Assembly (NCBI RefSeq): GCF_014595975.1
Contig: NZ_JABWGQ010000017.1
Span: 1 to 64,000 of the forward strand
Origin: Sphingopyxis sp. LK2115
GTDB lineage: Bacteria; Pseudomonadota; Alphaproteobacteria; Sphingomonadales; Sphingomonadaceae
Direction: 5' to 3'
Length of the DNA stretch: 64,000 nucleotides
The notes under the pieces were generated by a model. It saw only the letters and a program-made list of their open reading frames with translations, was not told the origin of the DNA and made no database searches. Both the position numbers and the translations under genes were made by a program. Of this stretch, positions 42,466-52,205 are shown piece by piece. Every line of letters begins with the position of its first letter. Positions within the stretch are counted from its first letter, which is position 1.

Positions 42466-45400
42466 CTAGAACTTCAGCTTCGCCGACACCGCATAGCGGC
42501 GGCCCAGCGCGTCGTAGGTCGACGGATAGGTGTTGCCGCTGTTGTAGGTGGTCGAACCGATCGTGTTGCCAAGCAGCGGCGGCTTGTTGTCGAGCAGGTT
42601 CTGCACCGTCGCGGTGAACACCAGATTTTCGCTGACGTTGAAACGCGCCGTCAGGTCGAAATAGTGCTGCGCCTTGACCGAGCGGAACTGCGGATCGACG
42701 ACGCAGCCGTTCGGGTCGGTCCCGGTCGGATCCGGGCAACCGGTGACCGGATTGGTGCCGGCAGCAACCGCCGCGGCGATGTCGTCGGCCAGCTGCTGGG
42801 GTTCGAAATCGACCCGGTCGATCCAGCGCCACAGCAGCGACACGTCAACCTTGTCGAAGCCCAGCGTGAAGCGGTTCGAGAACTGGAACTCCGGCTGGAT
42901 CGAGCCGGTGAACGAGCAGTTCACGCTGTAGTAGCCGACGCATTCGCGGTTGAGCGAATCCGGGTTGGCGACATTGGCGTTGAACTTCGAGCTGTTCGTC
43001 CAGTTGCCGACAAACGACCAGTCGAGGCTGGCGAAGCCAAGGTCGGTGCTATAGTTCATCAACAGGTCGATACCGTCGGTGAACAGGCGGCCCTGGTTGT
43101 TCGTCAGGCCGAACAGGCCGGGCGTGGTCGCCGGGTCGCCGTCGAGGCCGCCGGTGACCGGGTTGCGGCGGATCGACGTACAGGCGGGGTCGCTCGCGCT
43201 CGCCGCCGTGATATTGTCGAAACAGGCGGCGATGATGTCGCCCGGCAGCGGGGTGCCCAACACGTCGTTGATCTTGATGTTGTAATAGTCGATCGACATG
43301 TTGAAGCGCGGCAGGAAGTCGGGCTGCCAGACCAGACCAATCGTCCAGGTGTCCGCCTTTTCGGGCTGCAGGTTCAGGTTACCGCCGACCGTGATATTGG
43401 CCTGCGCCGCGGTCGGGTTGGTGATCGAACCGATCGTCCCCGCCGGAGCGCCCTGCGCGATACAGACAGCGCGCAGGTTGGCGTTGGTCGTCGGCGCGGC
43501 CCCGGCGCAGGGGTCGATGCCGAGGTTGGTGAGGCCGACCGTCTGCGGCGTGAACAGCTCGCCGATGTTGGGCGCGCGAACCGCGCGGCTGTAGTTGCCG
43601 CGGAACTTGACGCCCGCGCCCGGTTCCCAGCTGCCACCGGCTTTCCAGGTCCAGGTGTCATAGCCACCGGCGCCGCGGATGCTGTAGTCCGAATAGCGCA
43701 CGCCGGCTTCGAGGGTCAGGCTTTCAAAGAAAGGCTTGTCCTCGATCAGCGGCGCGACGATTTCGGCATAGGCTTCATAGACGTCATAGGCGCCGTCGAT
43801 GTCCGGGGCCGCACCGCCAGCGCCGCCGAGTTCGCCCGGCGTCTTGGCGAGCAGATCCGACGCCTGCTGCGCGGTATATTTGCGATATTCGCCGCCCAGC
43901 GCGAAGCCGATCGGCTGAACCGCGCCCGGCGAGGCGAAGCCGAGGTCGCCCGACACGATCGCACGAACCTGCGCCAGCGAGGTGCGGTTGGTGGTCGAGC
44001 TGTTTTCCGACAGATAGTCGGCCATTTCGGGCGTGATCGAGCCTTCGGGGCCGAACAGATTGACCGGAACGCACGCAGCATTGCCGCTCTGGCAGGTGGT
44101 CGTGTTATTCGCCAGCGACGCTTCGCGGAAGCGCGACTGCAACGTATAGTTCTGAATCGTCTGGATATTCTCCGATTCGCCATAAGCGCCTTCGAGGGTC
44201 CAGTCGATCGAGTCGGTGATGCCGCCGCGGGCGCCGACGCGATAGTCGAAGAAGGTCGTCTGATAATCGCTGATACGCGGACCGACTTCGGGCGTGCGAC
44301 GGTTCAGCGTGACGGTCACTTCACGATAGTTGGGATCGGTACGACCCGTCGCGGTGGCCGCAGCCGCGCATTCGGCGGGCGTGAAGCGCGGGGTATAGAG
44401 ACCCGATCCTGCCGCGGCGACGTTGAACGCACAGAACTGGTTGCGCAGCGTCGACGGCAGATAAGGATTGTTGAGGTTGATCGTCACCGTGCCGCCGAAC
44501 GAACCCGACGGGGCGATGATCGTCGAAACGGTGTTCTTCGAGAACATGCCGCGCGTGTAGACTTCGACCGAGTCCGACACTTCATAATTGGCCTGAGCGT
44601 AGATGTTGAAGCGCTCGAACGGCGTCTGGAAGATGTTGAACGGGTTGAAGTTATAGGTCGCGAAGGTGCCGACCGCCGCGCCGGCGGCATTGACCTGACG
44701 CAGACCACCGTTGGCCACCGCCGGATTGGTGCTCGGCTGTCCGGTGACCGGGTCAAGCGGGCGGGTGCCCGAGAAACGCGACGGAACCGAGGTGCCCGAC
44801 CCGATGAAGCTGTTCGAATAGCTGTCGAGCGTGTTTTCCGAGAAGGGACGCGCGCCCTGATAGACGGGGTCGGCCTGCTGGTAACCGATGCTGAGCACCG
44901 CGTTGCCGCGACCGTCGTCAAAATTCGCGCCGATCGTCGCGTCGACGCGGAAGATATGGCCATCGCCGCGCTCGGTGATCTGGTTCGACGCAGTGACTTC
45001 CAGACCCGCGAAGTCGCGCTTGGTCACGAAGTTGACGACGCCGGTGATCGCGTCGGCGCCATAGGTGGTCACCGCCGCGCCGGTCAGCGCATCGACGCGC
45101 TCGATCAGCGCGAGCGGGATGTTGTTAAGGTCGACGCGGCCGTTGACGTCCGACGGCGCAACGCGGTTGCCGTTCAAGAGCACGATGTTGCGGATCGAAC
45201 CGAGACCGCGAAGGTCGACATATGACGCACCGCCGTTGCCGTTGTTGACCGCCGAACCGATGTTGGCGACGACACCCGGCAGTTCGCGCAGAACCTCTTC
45301 GGCGACGTTCGACTGCTTCAGCTCGATCGTGTCGGCGGTCGTGACGTTGACCGGCGTCGACTGTTCAAGGTTCGGGTTGCGGATCAGCGTGCCGGTGACA

Positions 45401-45528
45401 ACGATTTCGCTGCTGCCGGTAGCGCCTTCCTCGGCATCCTGCGCAAAGGCAGGAGCCGAAACCAGGGCGACGCTCAGCACGAGCGGCGCAGCACCCAGTT
45501 TCAGCTTGGAATAGTGGGTTTTCTTCAC
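42466..45528 (-). CDS. TonB-dependent outer-membrane receptor, large type
   Basis: A 1020-residue receptor with a signal peptide (ending SAPAFAQ, about 30), a TonB box-like SSEIVVTGTLIRNPNLEQ, a plug (VLRELPGVVANIG, VDLRGLGSIRNIVLLNGNRV, VDALTGAAVTTYGADAITGVVNFV) and a long barrel ending in AVSAKLKF. Length and plug type match sphingomonad/Caulobacter receptors for peptides, polysaccharides or other complex nutrients. Extracellular loops contain several Cys pairs. A strong terminator follows. The 276-base region upstream (45529-45804) shows no further gene. Possible modifying enzymes lie downstream (39.8-42.1 kb). Confidence 0.93.
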   Translation of the reverse strand: MKKTHYSKLKLGAAPLVLSVALVSAPAFAQDAEEGATGSSEIVVTGTLIRNPNLEQSTPVNVTTADTIELKQSNVAEEVLRELPGVVANIGSAVNNGNGGASYVDLRGLGSIRNIVLLNGNRVAPSDVNGRVDLNNIPLALIERVDALTGAAVTTYGADAITGVVNFVTKRDFAGLEVTASNQITERGDGHIFRVDATIGANFDDGRGNAVLSIGYQQADPVYQGARPFSENTLDSYSNSFIGSGTSVPSRFSGTRPLDPVTGQPSTNPAVANGGLRQVNAAGAAVGTFATYNFNPFNIFQTPFERFNIYAQANYEVSDSVEVYTRGMFSKNTVSTIIAPSGSFGGTVTINLNNPYLPSTLRNQFCAFNVAAAGSGLYTPRFTPAECAAAATATGRTDPNYREVTVTLNRRTPEVGPRISDYQTTFFDYRVGARGGITDSIDWTLEGAYGESENIQTIQNYTLQSRFREASLANNTTTCQSGNAACVPVNLFGPEGSITPEMADYLSENSSTTNRTSLAQVRAIVSGDLGFASPGAVQPIGFALGGEYRKYTAQQASDLLAKTPGELGGAGGAAPDIDGAYDVYEAYAEIVAPLIEDKPFFESLTLEAGVRYSDYSIRGAGGYDTWTWKAGGSWEPGAGVKFRGNYSRAVRAPNIGELFTPQTVGLTNLGIDPCAGAAPTTNANLRAVCIAQGAPAGTIGSITNPTAAQANITVGGNLNLQPEKADTWTIGLVWQPDFLPRFNMSIDYYNIKINDVLGTPLPGDIIAACFDNITAASASDPACTSIRRNPVTGGLDGDPATTPGLFGLTNNQGRLFTDGIDLLMNYSTDLGFASLDWSFVGNWTNSSKFNANVANPDSLNRECVGYYSVNCSFTGSIQPEFQFSNRFTLGFDKVDVSLLWRWIDRVDFEPQQLADDIAAAVAAGTNPVTGCPDPTGTDPNGCVVDPQFRSVKAQHYFDLTARFNVSENLVFTATVQNLLDNKPPLLGNTIGSTTYNSGNTYPSTYDALGRRYAVSAKLKF

Positions 45529-45804
45529 AGTGCAGTCCCTTGCTACTGGTGGATTGAACTACCCGGACCCCTGATGCGACGGACCAAAGCCGACGCGTGC
45601 AGATGCCCCGATAGGGTGCGGGATGACCCCTCGTGCAGTTCGAGTAAAGGAAATTTGCCCAGCTAACCGCGGTTTCGCGGCGCATTGTGACGTATTTGCA
45701 ACATCCGCTGAAGGTCGCGACACACAAGGCGTCGTGCGACCATGTTTCGCGACATATTGTTTCAATGGTTACGATTTCACGGGCGCGGTCGCCGCGATCA
45801 GGGG

Positions 45805-46713
45805 TCAATCGCCGATCGGCCCCGCAAGCTTGCCAGGGTCGAGCCGTTTGCCCCGCCACGTCAGCCCCCAGTGCATGTGCGGCCCCGTCGCGCGCCCGGT
45901 GCGGCCGACGGTGCCCAGCCTTTGCCCCTGCACGACGCGATCGCCGACCTTCACATCGAGTCGCTGGCAATGGAGGAAGGCGCTCGACAGCCCCATGCCG
46001 TGATCGACGATCAGCAGATGGCCCTCCAGCGTGAAGGGCGTCCCGGCGGCGAGCGTGACCACCCCGTCGGCCGGCGCGACAAAAGGGGTTCCCGCGGGGA
46101 CCGCGATGTCGGCGCCGCTGTGATAGGCGCCGGGCTTGCCCTGATAGACGCGCTGCGACCCGAAAAAGCCCGACAAGCGCCCCGTCACCGGCCAGCGGAA
46201 CGCCTGCCGCCAGCCGTCCGATTCGACCGCCTTCGCGCGCGCCGCCGCAATCTGCGCCAGTTCGGCGGGGCGACGGCGCGCGAAATCGGCGTCGCTCGTT
46301 GCGCTGCCACGCCAGGGCGCGCCCACATGCTCGATTCGCCAGCGTCCCGCGGCAACCGTGATCGGCCGCACGATACGCTGCCCGTCGGTGAAGGTCGCGA
46401 CCAGCTCGACCTCGGCCCCCGCGTCGCGATCGAAGCCGATCAGGAAAGCCCCGTCGCGCGCCACCGGGACCGGCATGCCATCCAAAGTCAGGCTGTTGAG
46501 GCCGGATGACGCACGCCCGGTGATGACGGCGCCCTGTTCGGCGGCGCCGGTCAGGACGAGATCATGGCGCACCCGCTGGGGCGGCGGCGCGGGGACAGGC
46601 GCCACAGCGGCAGGCGGCGGGGGACGGCTTTCGCGCTCCGCCACGGGAACGCAGGCTGCCGCCGCCAGCAGCGCCACGGCCGCACCGCAGCGCCCGTGCG
46701 TCCACAAGCTCAT
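45805..46713 (-). CDS. M23-family peptidase, lipoprotein
   Basis: A 302-residue protein with lipobox LAAAAC (Cys about 21) followed by a Pro-rich linker, a small beta-domain and a C-terminal LytM/M23 fold. The zinc ligands appear in AYHSGADIAVPAG (His and Asp) and GPHMHWGLTW (HxH). It should be a cell-wall endopeptidase facing the periplasm, probably anchored in the outer membrane. The start at 46713 overlaps the DUF2093 stop by four bases; an in-frame extension to 46791 was rejected. Confidence 0.88.
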   Translation of the reverse strand: MSLWTHGRCGAAVALLAAAACVPVAERESRPPPPAAVAPVPAPPPQRVRHDLVLTGAAEQGAVITGRASSGLNSLTLDGMPVPVARDGAFLIGFDRDAGAEVELVATFTDGQRIVRPITVAAGRWRIEHVGAPWRGSATSDADFARRRPAELAQIAAARAKAVESDGWRQAFRWPVTGRLSGFFGSQRVYQGKPGAYHSGADIAVPAGTPFVAPADGVVTLAAGTPFTLEGHLLIVDHGMGLSSAFLHCQRLDVKVGDRVVQGQRLGTVGRTGRATGPHMHWGLTWRGKRLDPGKLAGPIGD

Positions 46714-46922
46714 GCCGTGCGCGCGGCGTCCAGTTCCGCCTGCACCGATATCGCCGCGCTCGCATAGGCTTCCTGCCGCGCCACCGACCAATAGCGAAGC
46801 TCGTCAAGCCCGATCGGCACGCCGGTCACCGCGCACAGCACATGGTCGCCGGGCGCCAGCACGCGATAGCCGTTCGGCCCATAGTGGAGGCGGGCAAGAC
46901 GGTTACGGCTGGCGATCAACAT
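46710..46922 (-). CDS. DUF2093 protein
   Basis: A 70-residue protein matching DUF2093, a small family confined to alphaproteobacteria: ARLHYGPNGYRVLAPGDHVLCAVTGVPIGLDELRYWSVARQEAY, the whole length. Function is unknown. Many relatives sit between xseA and a peptidase gene, as here, and the stop overlaps the M23 lipoprotein start (ATGA), so they are translationally coupled. It lies 77 bases after xseA on the same strand, suggesting an xseA-DUF2093-M23 transcript. Confidence 0.88.
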   Translation of the reverse strand: MLIASRNRLARLHYGPNGYRVLAPGDHVLCAVTGVPIGLDELRYWSVARQEAYASAAISVQAELDAARTA

Positions 46923-46999
46923 GGCGCATATATCCGGTGAACGGGGGAGGTTGGGCGGCGATTATAGCAGGATCGGCTGCGCGAGCCACCCCCGCGCGC

Positions 47000-48427
47000 T
47001 CAGAACAACTCGCCCTGACCCGCTTTCGGCGCAGGCGGCGATGCCTTGCGTGCCGGGCGCGGCATTGACGATGGCGCCAGATCACCCCCCTCTCCGACGG
47101 TCACGGGCAGCTCGCCGTCGGCGAACTGGAGCCGCAGATGCCCCGCGTCGCGCGCCTTCGCCGCGCTGGTCACAATCACCCCGCCAGCATCGCGCACCAT
47201 CGCATAGCCGCGCGACAAGAGTGCGCGCGGGTCGAGCGAGGCGAGCAGGCGCCCCAGCCCGTCAAGCTTCGCGCGGTCGCGGTCCCACGCGCGCGCCAGC
47301 AGGGCCGGGCGCAGCGCCGCGCCGCGCGCGCCAAGCCGCTCGCCCAGCATCCCCAGCCGCTGCCTTTGTCCGCGGTCGAGCCGTTCGCCGGCATCGTCGA
47401 GCCGCTGGCGCTGCGGCGCATAGAGCGCGTCGCGCCGCGGCAGGTGCCGCGCGAGCGCCGTCAGCCGCTCGCCCCGCAAAGCCTGCTGCCGGTTCGCAGC
47501 GCCGATCATCCGCCCGCCCCACGTCGCCAGCTGCGCTTGCAGTTCGGCGCGCACCGGCACCGCCATCTCGGCGGCGGCGGTCGGCGTCGGCGCACGCATG
47601 TCGGCGGCGTAATCGGCGAGCGTCACGTCGGTTTCATGCCCCACCGCGCTGATCGTCGGGATGCGGCAGTCGGCGATCGCGCGAACGACCACCTCCTCGT
47701 TGAACGCCCACAGATCCTCGATCGACCCGCCGCCGCGCGCGACGATCACCAGGTCGGGGCGCGGCACCGGCCCGCCGGGCGCGAGCGCGTCGAAACCGCG
47801 AATCGCCCTGGCAACCTGCGCTGCGGCGCCTTCGCCCTGCACAAGCACCGGCCAGACGATCACATGGCTGGGGCAGCGGTCGGCGAGCCGGTGGAGGATG
47901 TCGCGGATCACCGCCCCCGTGGGCGATGTCACCACGCCGATCGTGCGCGGCAGATAGGGAAGCGGCTGCTTTCTGTCGCGATCGAACAGCCCCTCGCCGC
48001 CCAGCCGCGCCTTCAATTTCTCAAAGAGCAGCATCAGCGCACCTTCGCCCGCGACCTCGAGGCTTTCGACGACGAGCTGATATTTGGAGCGTCCGGGATA
48101 AGTGGTGAGCTTACCCGTCGCGATCACCTCGATTCCGTCCTCGGGCCGGAAGGCGAGCCGCGCCGCCTGCCCCTTCCACATCACCATGTCGATGAGGGCA
48201 TTGTCGTCTTTCAGCGCCGCATAAAAATGCCCCGATGCCGCGCGCTTCGCGCCCGACAGCTCGCCGCGCACGCGCACGCGCGCGAAACCGTCCTCGACGG
48301 TGCGCCGGATCGCCGCCGACAATTGGCTGACGGACAGCGGCGGCGCATTGTCGCCGGGCGCCGCCTCGGCTAACAGCCGCGCGTCGGTGCCGTCGCCGGG
48401 CGCTTCATCGGGAAAAGGAACTGCCAT
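47000..48427 (-). CDS. xseA: Exodeoxyribonuclease VII large subunit
   Basis: A 475-residue catalytic subunit. The N-terminal OB fold (about 33-125) contains [29 protein letters not shown]. The nuclease core has [34 protein letters not shown] and [30 protein letters not shown] long coiled-coil arm precedes the C-terminal SRGYAMVRD. ExoVII degrades single-stranded DNA and helps mismatch repair. ATG 48427 has AGCAGGA upstream. Its ATG overlaps that of divergent purD. The small subunit xseB is not in the window. Confidence 0.95.
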   Translation of the reverse strand: MAVPFPDEAPGDGTDARLLAEAAPGDNAPPLSVSQLSAAIRRTVEDGFARVRVRGELSGAKRAASGHFYAALKDDNALIDMVMWKGQAARLAFRPEDGIEVIATGKLTTYPGRSKYQLVVESLEVAGEGALMLLFEKLKARLGGEGLFDRDRKQPLPYLPRTIGVVTSPTGAVIRDILHRLADRCPSHVIVWPVLVQGEGAAAQVARAIRGFDALAPGGPVPRPDLVIVARGGGSIEDLWAFNEEVVVRAIADCRIPTISAVGHETDVTLADYAADMRAPTPTAAAEMAVPVRAELQAQLATWGGRMIGAANRQQALRGERLTALARHLPRRDALYAPQRQRLDDAGERLDRGQRQRLGMLGERLGARGAALRPALLARAWDRDRAKLDGLGRLLASLDPRALLSRGYAMVRDAGGVIVTSAAKARDAGHLRLQFADGELPVTVGEGGDLAPSSMPRPARKASPPAPKAGQGELF

Positions 48428-49703
48428 GAATATCCTGCTCATCGGGTCGGGGGGCCGCGAACATGCGCTGAGCTGGCAACTGGCACAATCGCCAAGCTGC
48501 GCCAAGCTCTATGCCGCGCCGGGCAATCCCGGAATCGAACTCCACGCCGAATGCGTGCCGATCGCCGCCGACGATCTCGATGGCCTGATCGTCTTCGTGC
48601 GCGCGCACGCGATCGACTTCGTCGTCGTCGGTCCCGAAGCGCCGCTCGTCGCGGGCCTTGCCGACCGGCTGCGCGCCGTCGGCGTGCCGGTCTTCGGTCC
48701 CTCGGCCGCCGCGGCGCGACTCGAAGGGTCAAAGGGCTTTACCAAGGATCTGTGTGCGCGCGCAGGTATCCCCACCGCCGCCTATGTCCGCTGCGCCAGC
48801 GCCGACGAAGCGCTTGCCGCCCTCGACGGCTTTGCCGTTCCCGTGGTTATCAAGGCCGACGGCCTCGCCGCGGGCAAGGGTGTCGTCATCGCCGAAACGC
48901 GCGCCGACGCCGAAGCGGCGATCGCCGACATGTTCGCCGGCGCCTTTGGCGGCGCGGGCGCCGAGGTGGTGATCGAGGAATATATGACCGGCGAGGAGGC
49001 GAGCTTTTTCGCGCTCTCCGATGGCCAGGACGTGATCGCCTTCGGCAGTGCGCAGGATCACAAGCGCGTCGGCGACGGCGACACCGGCCCGAACACCGGC
49101 GGCATGGGCGCATACAGCCCGGCCCCCGTGCTCACCCCCGATCTCGAAGCCGCGGTGATGGACCGCATCATCCGCCCGACGGTGGGGACGCTCGCCGCCG
49201 ATGGCGCGCCCTATGTCGGCGTCCTTTTCGCCGGGCTGATGCTCACCGCCGACGGGCCGAAGCTCATCGAATATAATTGCCGTTTCGGCGACCCCGAATG
49301 CCAGGTGCTGATGATGCGCTTCCGCGGCGATCTTGCCGCGCTGCTCCACGCCGCCGCGACGGGCGCGCTCGCCGCGGCCGAACCGCCCGTCTTTTCGCAC
49401 GATTACGCGCTCACGGTGGTGATGGCGGCCAATGGCTATCCGGGCACCCCCCAAAAAGGCGGCGCGATACGCCGCATCGCCGATGCCGAGGCGGGGGGCG
49501 TGCGCGTCTTCCACGCCGGCACCGCGCGCGAGGATCGCACGCTCGTCGCCGCGGGCGGGCGCGTGCTGAATGTCACCGCAACGGGCAAGAGCGTGACCGA
49601 GGCGCAAGCGCGCGCCTATGCCGCGCTCGACAGGATCGATTTTCCCAGCGGCTTCTGCCGCCGCGACATCGGCTGGCGCGAAGTCGCGCGCGAGGCGAAA
49701 TAG
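48426..49703 (+). CDS. purD: Phosphoribosylamine-glycine ligase (GAR synthetase)
   Basis: A 425-residue ATP-grasp enzyme of purine biosynthesis joining phosphoribosylamine and glycine. Visible are the N-terminal [32 protein letters not shown], and [21 protein letters not shown] with the family signature, then [17 protein letters not shown]. The start ATG at 48426 has AAAAGGAA upstream. It shares the sequence CATG with the xseA start on the opposite strand, so there is no intergenic space and each gene's ribosome-binding region lies within the other. Confidence 0.96.
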   Translation: MNILLIGSGGREHALSWQLAQSPSCAKLYAAPGNPGIELHAECVPIAADDLDGLIVFVRAHAIDFVVVGPEAPLVAGLADRLRAVGVPVFGPSAAAARLEGSKGFTKDLCARAGIPTAAYVRCASADEALAALDGFAVPVVIKADGLAAGKGVVIAETRADAEAAIADMFAGAFGGAGAEVVIEEYMTGEEASFFALSDGQDVIAFGSAQDHKRVGDGDTGPNTGGMGAYSPAPVLTPDLEAAVMDRIIRPTVGTLAADGAPYVGVLFAGLMLTADGPKLIEYNCRFGDPECQVLMMRFRGDLAALLHAAATGALAAAEPPVFSHDYALTVVMAANGYPGTPQKGGAIRRIADAEAGGVRVFHAGTAREDRTLVAAGGRVLNVTATGKSVTEAQARAYAALDRIDFPSGFCRRDIGWREVAREAK

Positions 49704-49710
49704 CCCACCC

Positions 49711-49757
49711 CGTCATCCCCGCGAAGGCCGGTATCGCGGTGGTCGCCGGAGGGATGG
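49711..49757. repeat. Intergenic hairpin repeat, half-unit
   Basis: CCGTCATCCCCGCGAAGGCCGG is a copy of one arm of the dispersed element, with the CGCGAAGGCC core but little of the second arm. It starts eight bases after the purD stop. Confidence 0.55.
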
Positions 49758-49828
49758 ATAAAGAATGGCCAGGGCTGGACGCGAGGACCGGGTGCGCATA
49801 ATCTGGCCTGCAAAACAGGGAGATCGTG

Positions 49829-50539
49829 ATGATATGGCTTCAGGATAACTGGGTAATTGCGGTCGTCGGCCTTGTCGTGGCGGCCCTGCTCCTCTGGTGG
49901 CTTTTCGGCCGCGCCAAGCCGACCGAGATCGCGCCGCCGACGGCGGAACCGAGCAAACCAGCGAAGCCGCTTGAACCCGCAAAGCCCGAAATCATCGCCG
50001 CCGAACCCGCGCGCTTCAAACCGGTCGAGCCCAAACCGGCACCCGTCGCACCCGCGCCGCCGCCTGCCGCCGGACCCGCGGCCACGCCGCCCCCGGCCCC
50101 TGTGGCAGAGCCGGTGGCCGAGACGCCGACAAAGCCCAAACAGGCGGCAAAAAAAACCGCAACCAAAACCCCGGCCGCCAAAGGCACGTCAAAAAAGGTC
50201 GCGGCCAAACCGCCAGCCGACGCCGCGGCAATTCCCGCCGAGCCGACCGTCCCGCCGCCCGCACCGGAACCCGCGCCGACGGCCGTCAAGGCCGACAATC
50301 TGCAATTGCTGAAGGGCGTCGGCCCCAAGCTGGTCGTCCTTCTGAACAGCCTCGGCGTTACGCGTTTCCAGCAGATCGCGGAGTGGACCGACGCCGACGT
50401 CGCGCGCATCGACGCGCAGCTTGGCGCCTTTCAGGGACGCATCGCGCGCGACAATCTCGTCGACCAGGCCAGCTATCTCGCGCGTGGCGACAAGGCCGGG
50501 TTCGAGGCGAAATATGGCGCGCTGGGAGGTGATCTCTGA
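49829..50539 (+). CDS. Membrane-tethered helix-hairpin-helix protein with Ala/Pro/Lys linker
   Basis: A 236-residue protein with three parts: an N-terminal membrane helix (about 8-26, VIAVVGLVVAALLLWWLF), a 130-residue low-complexity linker rich in Pro, Ala and Lys, and a C-terminal HhH-like domain (LKGVGPKLVVLLNSLGVTRFQQIAEWT). Such domains bind DNA or RNA backbones or proteins. ATG 49829 follows AGGGAG. The linker contains Lys codons in the slippery contexts A-AAA-AAA and A-AAA-AAG. Role unknown; tethering of nucleic acid to the membrane is speculation. Confidence 0.75.
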   Translation: MIWLQDNWVIAVVGLVVAALLLWWLFGRAKPTEIAPPTAEPSKPAKPLEPAKPEIIAAEPARFKPVEPKPAPVAPAPPPAAGPAATPPPAPVAEPVAETPTKPKQAAKKTATKTPAAKGTSKKVAAKPPADAAAIPAEPTVPPPAPEPAPTAVKADNLQLLKGVGPKLVVLLNSLGVTRFQQIAEWTDADVARIDAQLGAFQGRIARDNLVDQASYLARGDKAGFEAKYGALGGDL

Positions 50540-50668
50540 CGACCCGATTCGACCGGAAGCGGCCATAACCCGAAAGAAAGCCCCTCCCTTTAGCATGGGG
50601 GCCTGGGCGGCCGCACAAGACTGACCTTTCCCGAACCCTGGGATGCTTCGTCCCCGCGTCTTTCCGGC

Positions 50669-51991
50669 CTATTCCGCCTCCGCCCCTTTCGGCTTGCGGA
50701 CTTCGGTAACGAGCAGCTTGTCGATCTTGCGCCCGTCCATGTCGATGATCTCGAACCTCCAGCCCCGGTCGGTAAAGCTTTCACCCTCTTCGGGCAGATG
50801 TTTCAGGATCGCGAGCGCGTGGCCCGCCGCGGTGGCATAGTCGCGATCGTCGGCCAGTTCGATCCCCAGCCGTTCGGCCATCTGGTCGGCGGGCATCGCC
50901 CCGGCGATCAGCAGGCTGCCGTCGTCGCGCTCGACCACGAAAGGGTCGCTGCCGATATCCTGGTCCGACGCAAATTCACCCGCGATCGCCGAAAGCAGGT
51001 CGGCCGGCGTCACCAGCCCGTCGAAATGACCATATTCGTCGTGGACGAGCAGCATCGGGACTTCGGCGACGCGCAGGGCTTCGAGCGCGTCCATCGCGTC
51101 GATCTGATCGTGGATGACCTTGGCCGGACGCATCAGCTGTTCCAGATCAAGCGTCTGGCCGGCGAACAGCGCCGCGGCGATGTCGCGCGCCTGCACCACG
51201 CCCACAATCTCGTCGACCGACCCCCGCGCGACGGGCAGGCGGCTGTGCGGCGTTTCGAGCAGCCGGTCGCGCAGCGCGCGCGCGTCGAGCGACATATCGA
51301 TCCAGTCGACATCCTTGCGCGGCGTCATCACCTCGCGCACCGGCCGGTCGGCAAGGCGCACGACGCCCGAAATGATCGCGCGCTCGCTTTCCTCGATCAC
51401 CCCGGATTTCGACGCTTCGGCGACGATCAGATGCAGTTCCTCGGCGGTCACCCGCTCTTCCGATTCGCGGCTGAGGCCGAGCAGACGGAACACCAGCCCC
51501 GAACTATTGTCGAGCAGCCAGACAAGCGGCGCCGCGATGCGCGACAGCCAGAACATCGGCACCGCGACAAGGATCGCGATCGGTTCCGGCGCCCGCAGCG
51601 CGAACTGTTTGGGGACAAGCTCGCCCGCGATCAGCGAGACATAGGTGGTGAGCGCGATCACCGCGGCGAACCCCGCCGCCTCGGCCATTTCGGCATCGAG
51701 CCCCAGCCAGGCGGCAAGCCGGTCGGCGACCGGCTGCCCCAGGCTGGCGCCCGAATAGGCGCCGGTAAGCACGCCGATCAGCGTGATGCCGACCTGTACC
51801 GTCGACAGGAAACGGCCGGGGTCCGACGCCAGCTGGCGCGCGATTTTCGCGCCGCGGCTGCCGCGCTTTTCGGCCGCCTGCAATCGCGGCTGCCGCGCCG
51901 ACACGATCGCCAGTTCGGACATGGCGAACAGGCCGTTCAAGAGGATGAGGATCGCGATGATCGCGACGTCGGACCAGGGAAAAGGGGTCAT
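50669..51991 (-). CDS. CNNM/HlyC-CorC family membrane protein with CBS domains
   Basis: A 440-residue protein: the DUF21/CNNM membrane domain (four helices, about 10-180, with FAMSELAIVSAR), a cytoplasmic CBS pair (VMTPRKDVDWIDMSLDA, LPVARGSVDEIVGVVQARDI, and VLLVHDEYGH-like LLVHDEYGHFDGLVTPADLL), and the CorC_HlyC domain at the end. Family members are linked to Mg2+ or Co2+ efflux. The start at 51991 gives a clean first helix; the extension to 52084 is Arg-rich. It diverges from an OmpA-type lipoprotein gene, 214 bases apart. Confidence 0.92.
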   Translation of the reverse strand: MTPFPWSDVAIIAILILLNGLFAMSELAIVSARQPRLQAAEKRGSRGAKIARQLASDPGRFLSTVQVGITLIGVLTGAYSGASLGQPVADRLAAWLGLDAEMAEAAGFAAVIALTTYVSLIAGELVPKQFALRAPEPIAILVAVPMFWLSRIAAPLVWLLDNSSGLVFRLLGLSRESEERVTAEELHLIVAEASKSGVIEESERAIISGVVRLADRPVREVMTPRKDVDWIDMSLDARALRDRLLETPHSRLPVARGSVDEIVGVVQARDIAAALFAGQTLDLEQLMRPAKVIHDQIDAMDALEALRVAEVPMLLVHDEYGHFDGLVTPADLLSAIAGEFASDQDIGSDPFVVERDDGSLLIAGAMPADQMAERLGIELADDRDYATAAGHALAILKHLPEEGESFTDRGWRFEIIDMDGRKIDKLLVTEVRKPKGAEAE

Positions 51992-52205
51992 CGGGCGGCA
52001 ATGCGGCGCGTCGGCGTGCGGCCCCTGTCGGCTTCGGTCATGGCTCCCTATAGGCGAAAGGCGCGGCACTGCACAATGGCGCAATGCTGAACGCCCGGCT
52101 CAGCCACCGTTCAGTCATTTTCTGGAACCAGAACGCCCACCAGATGTTATCGGAAAACAGCGGCGTGCACAGGACCAGAGGCATCCGCCCGAACAAGGGA
52201 GCGAC

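Noticed and set aside
45529-45804. Regulatory leader or riboswitch upstream of the large TonB receptor
   Set aside because: No recognisable aptamer, operator dyad or strong promoter could be supported by eye in this interval.
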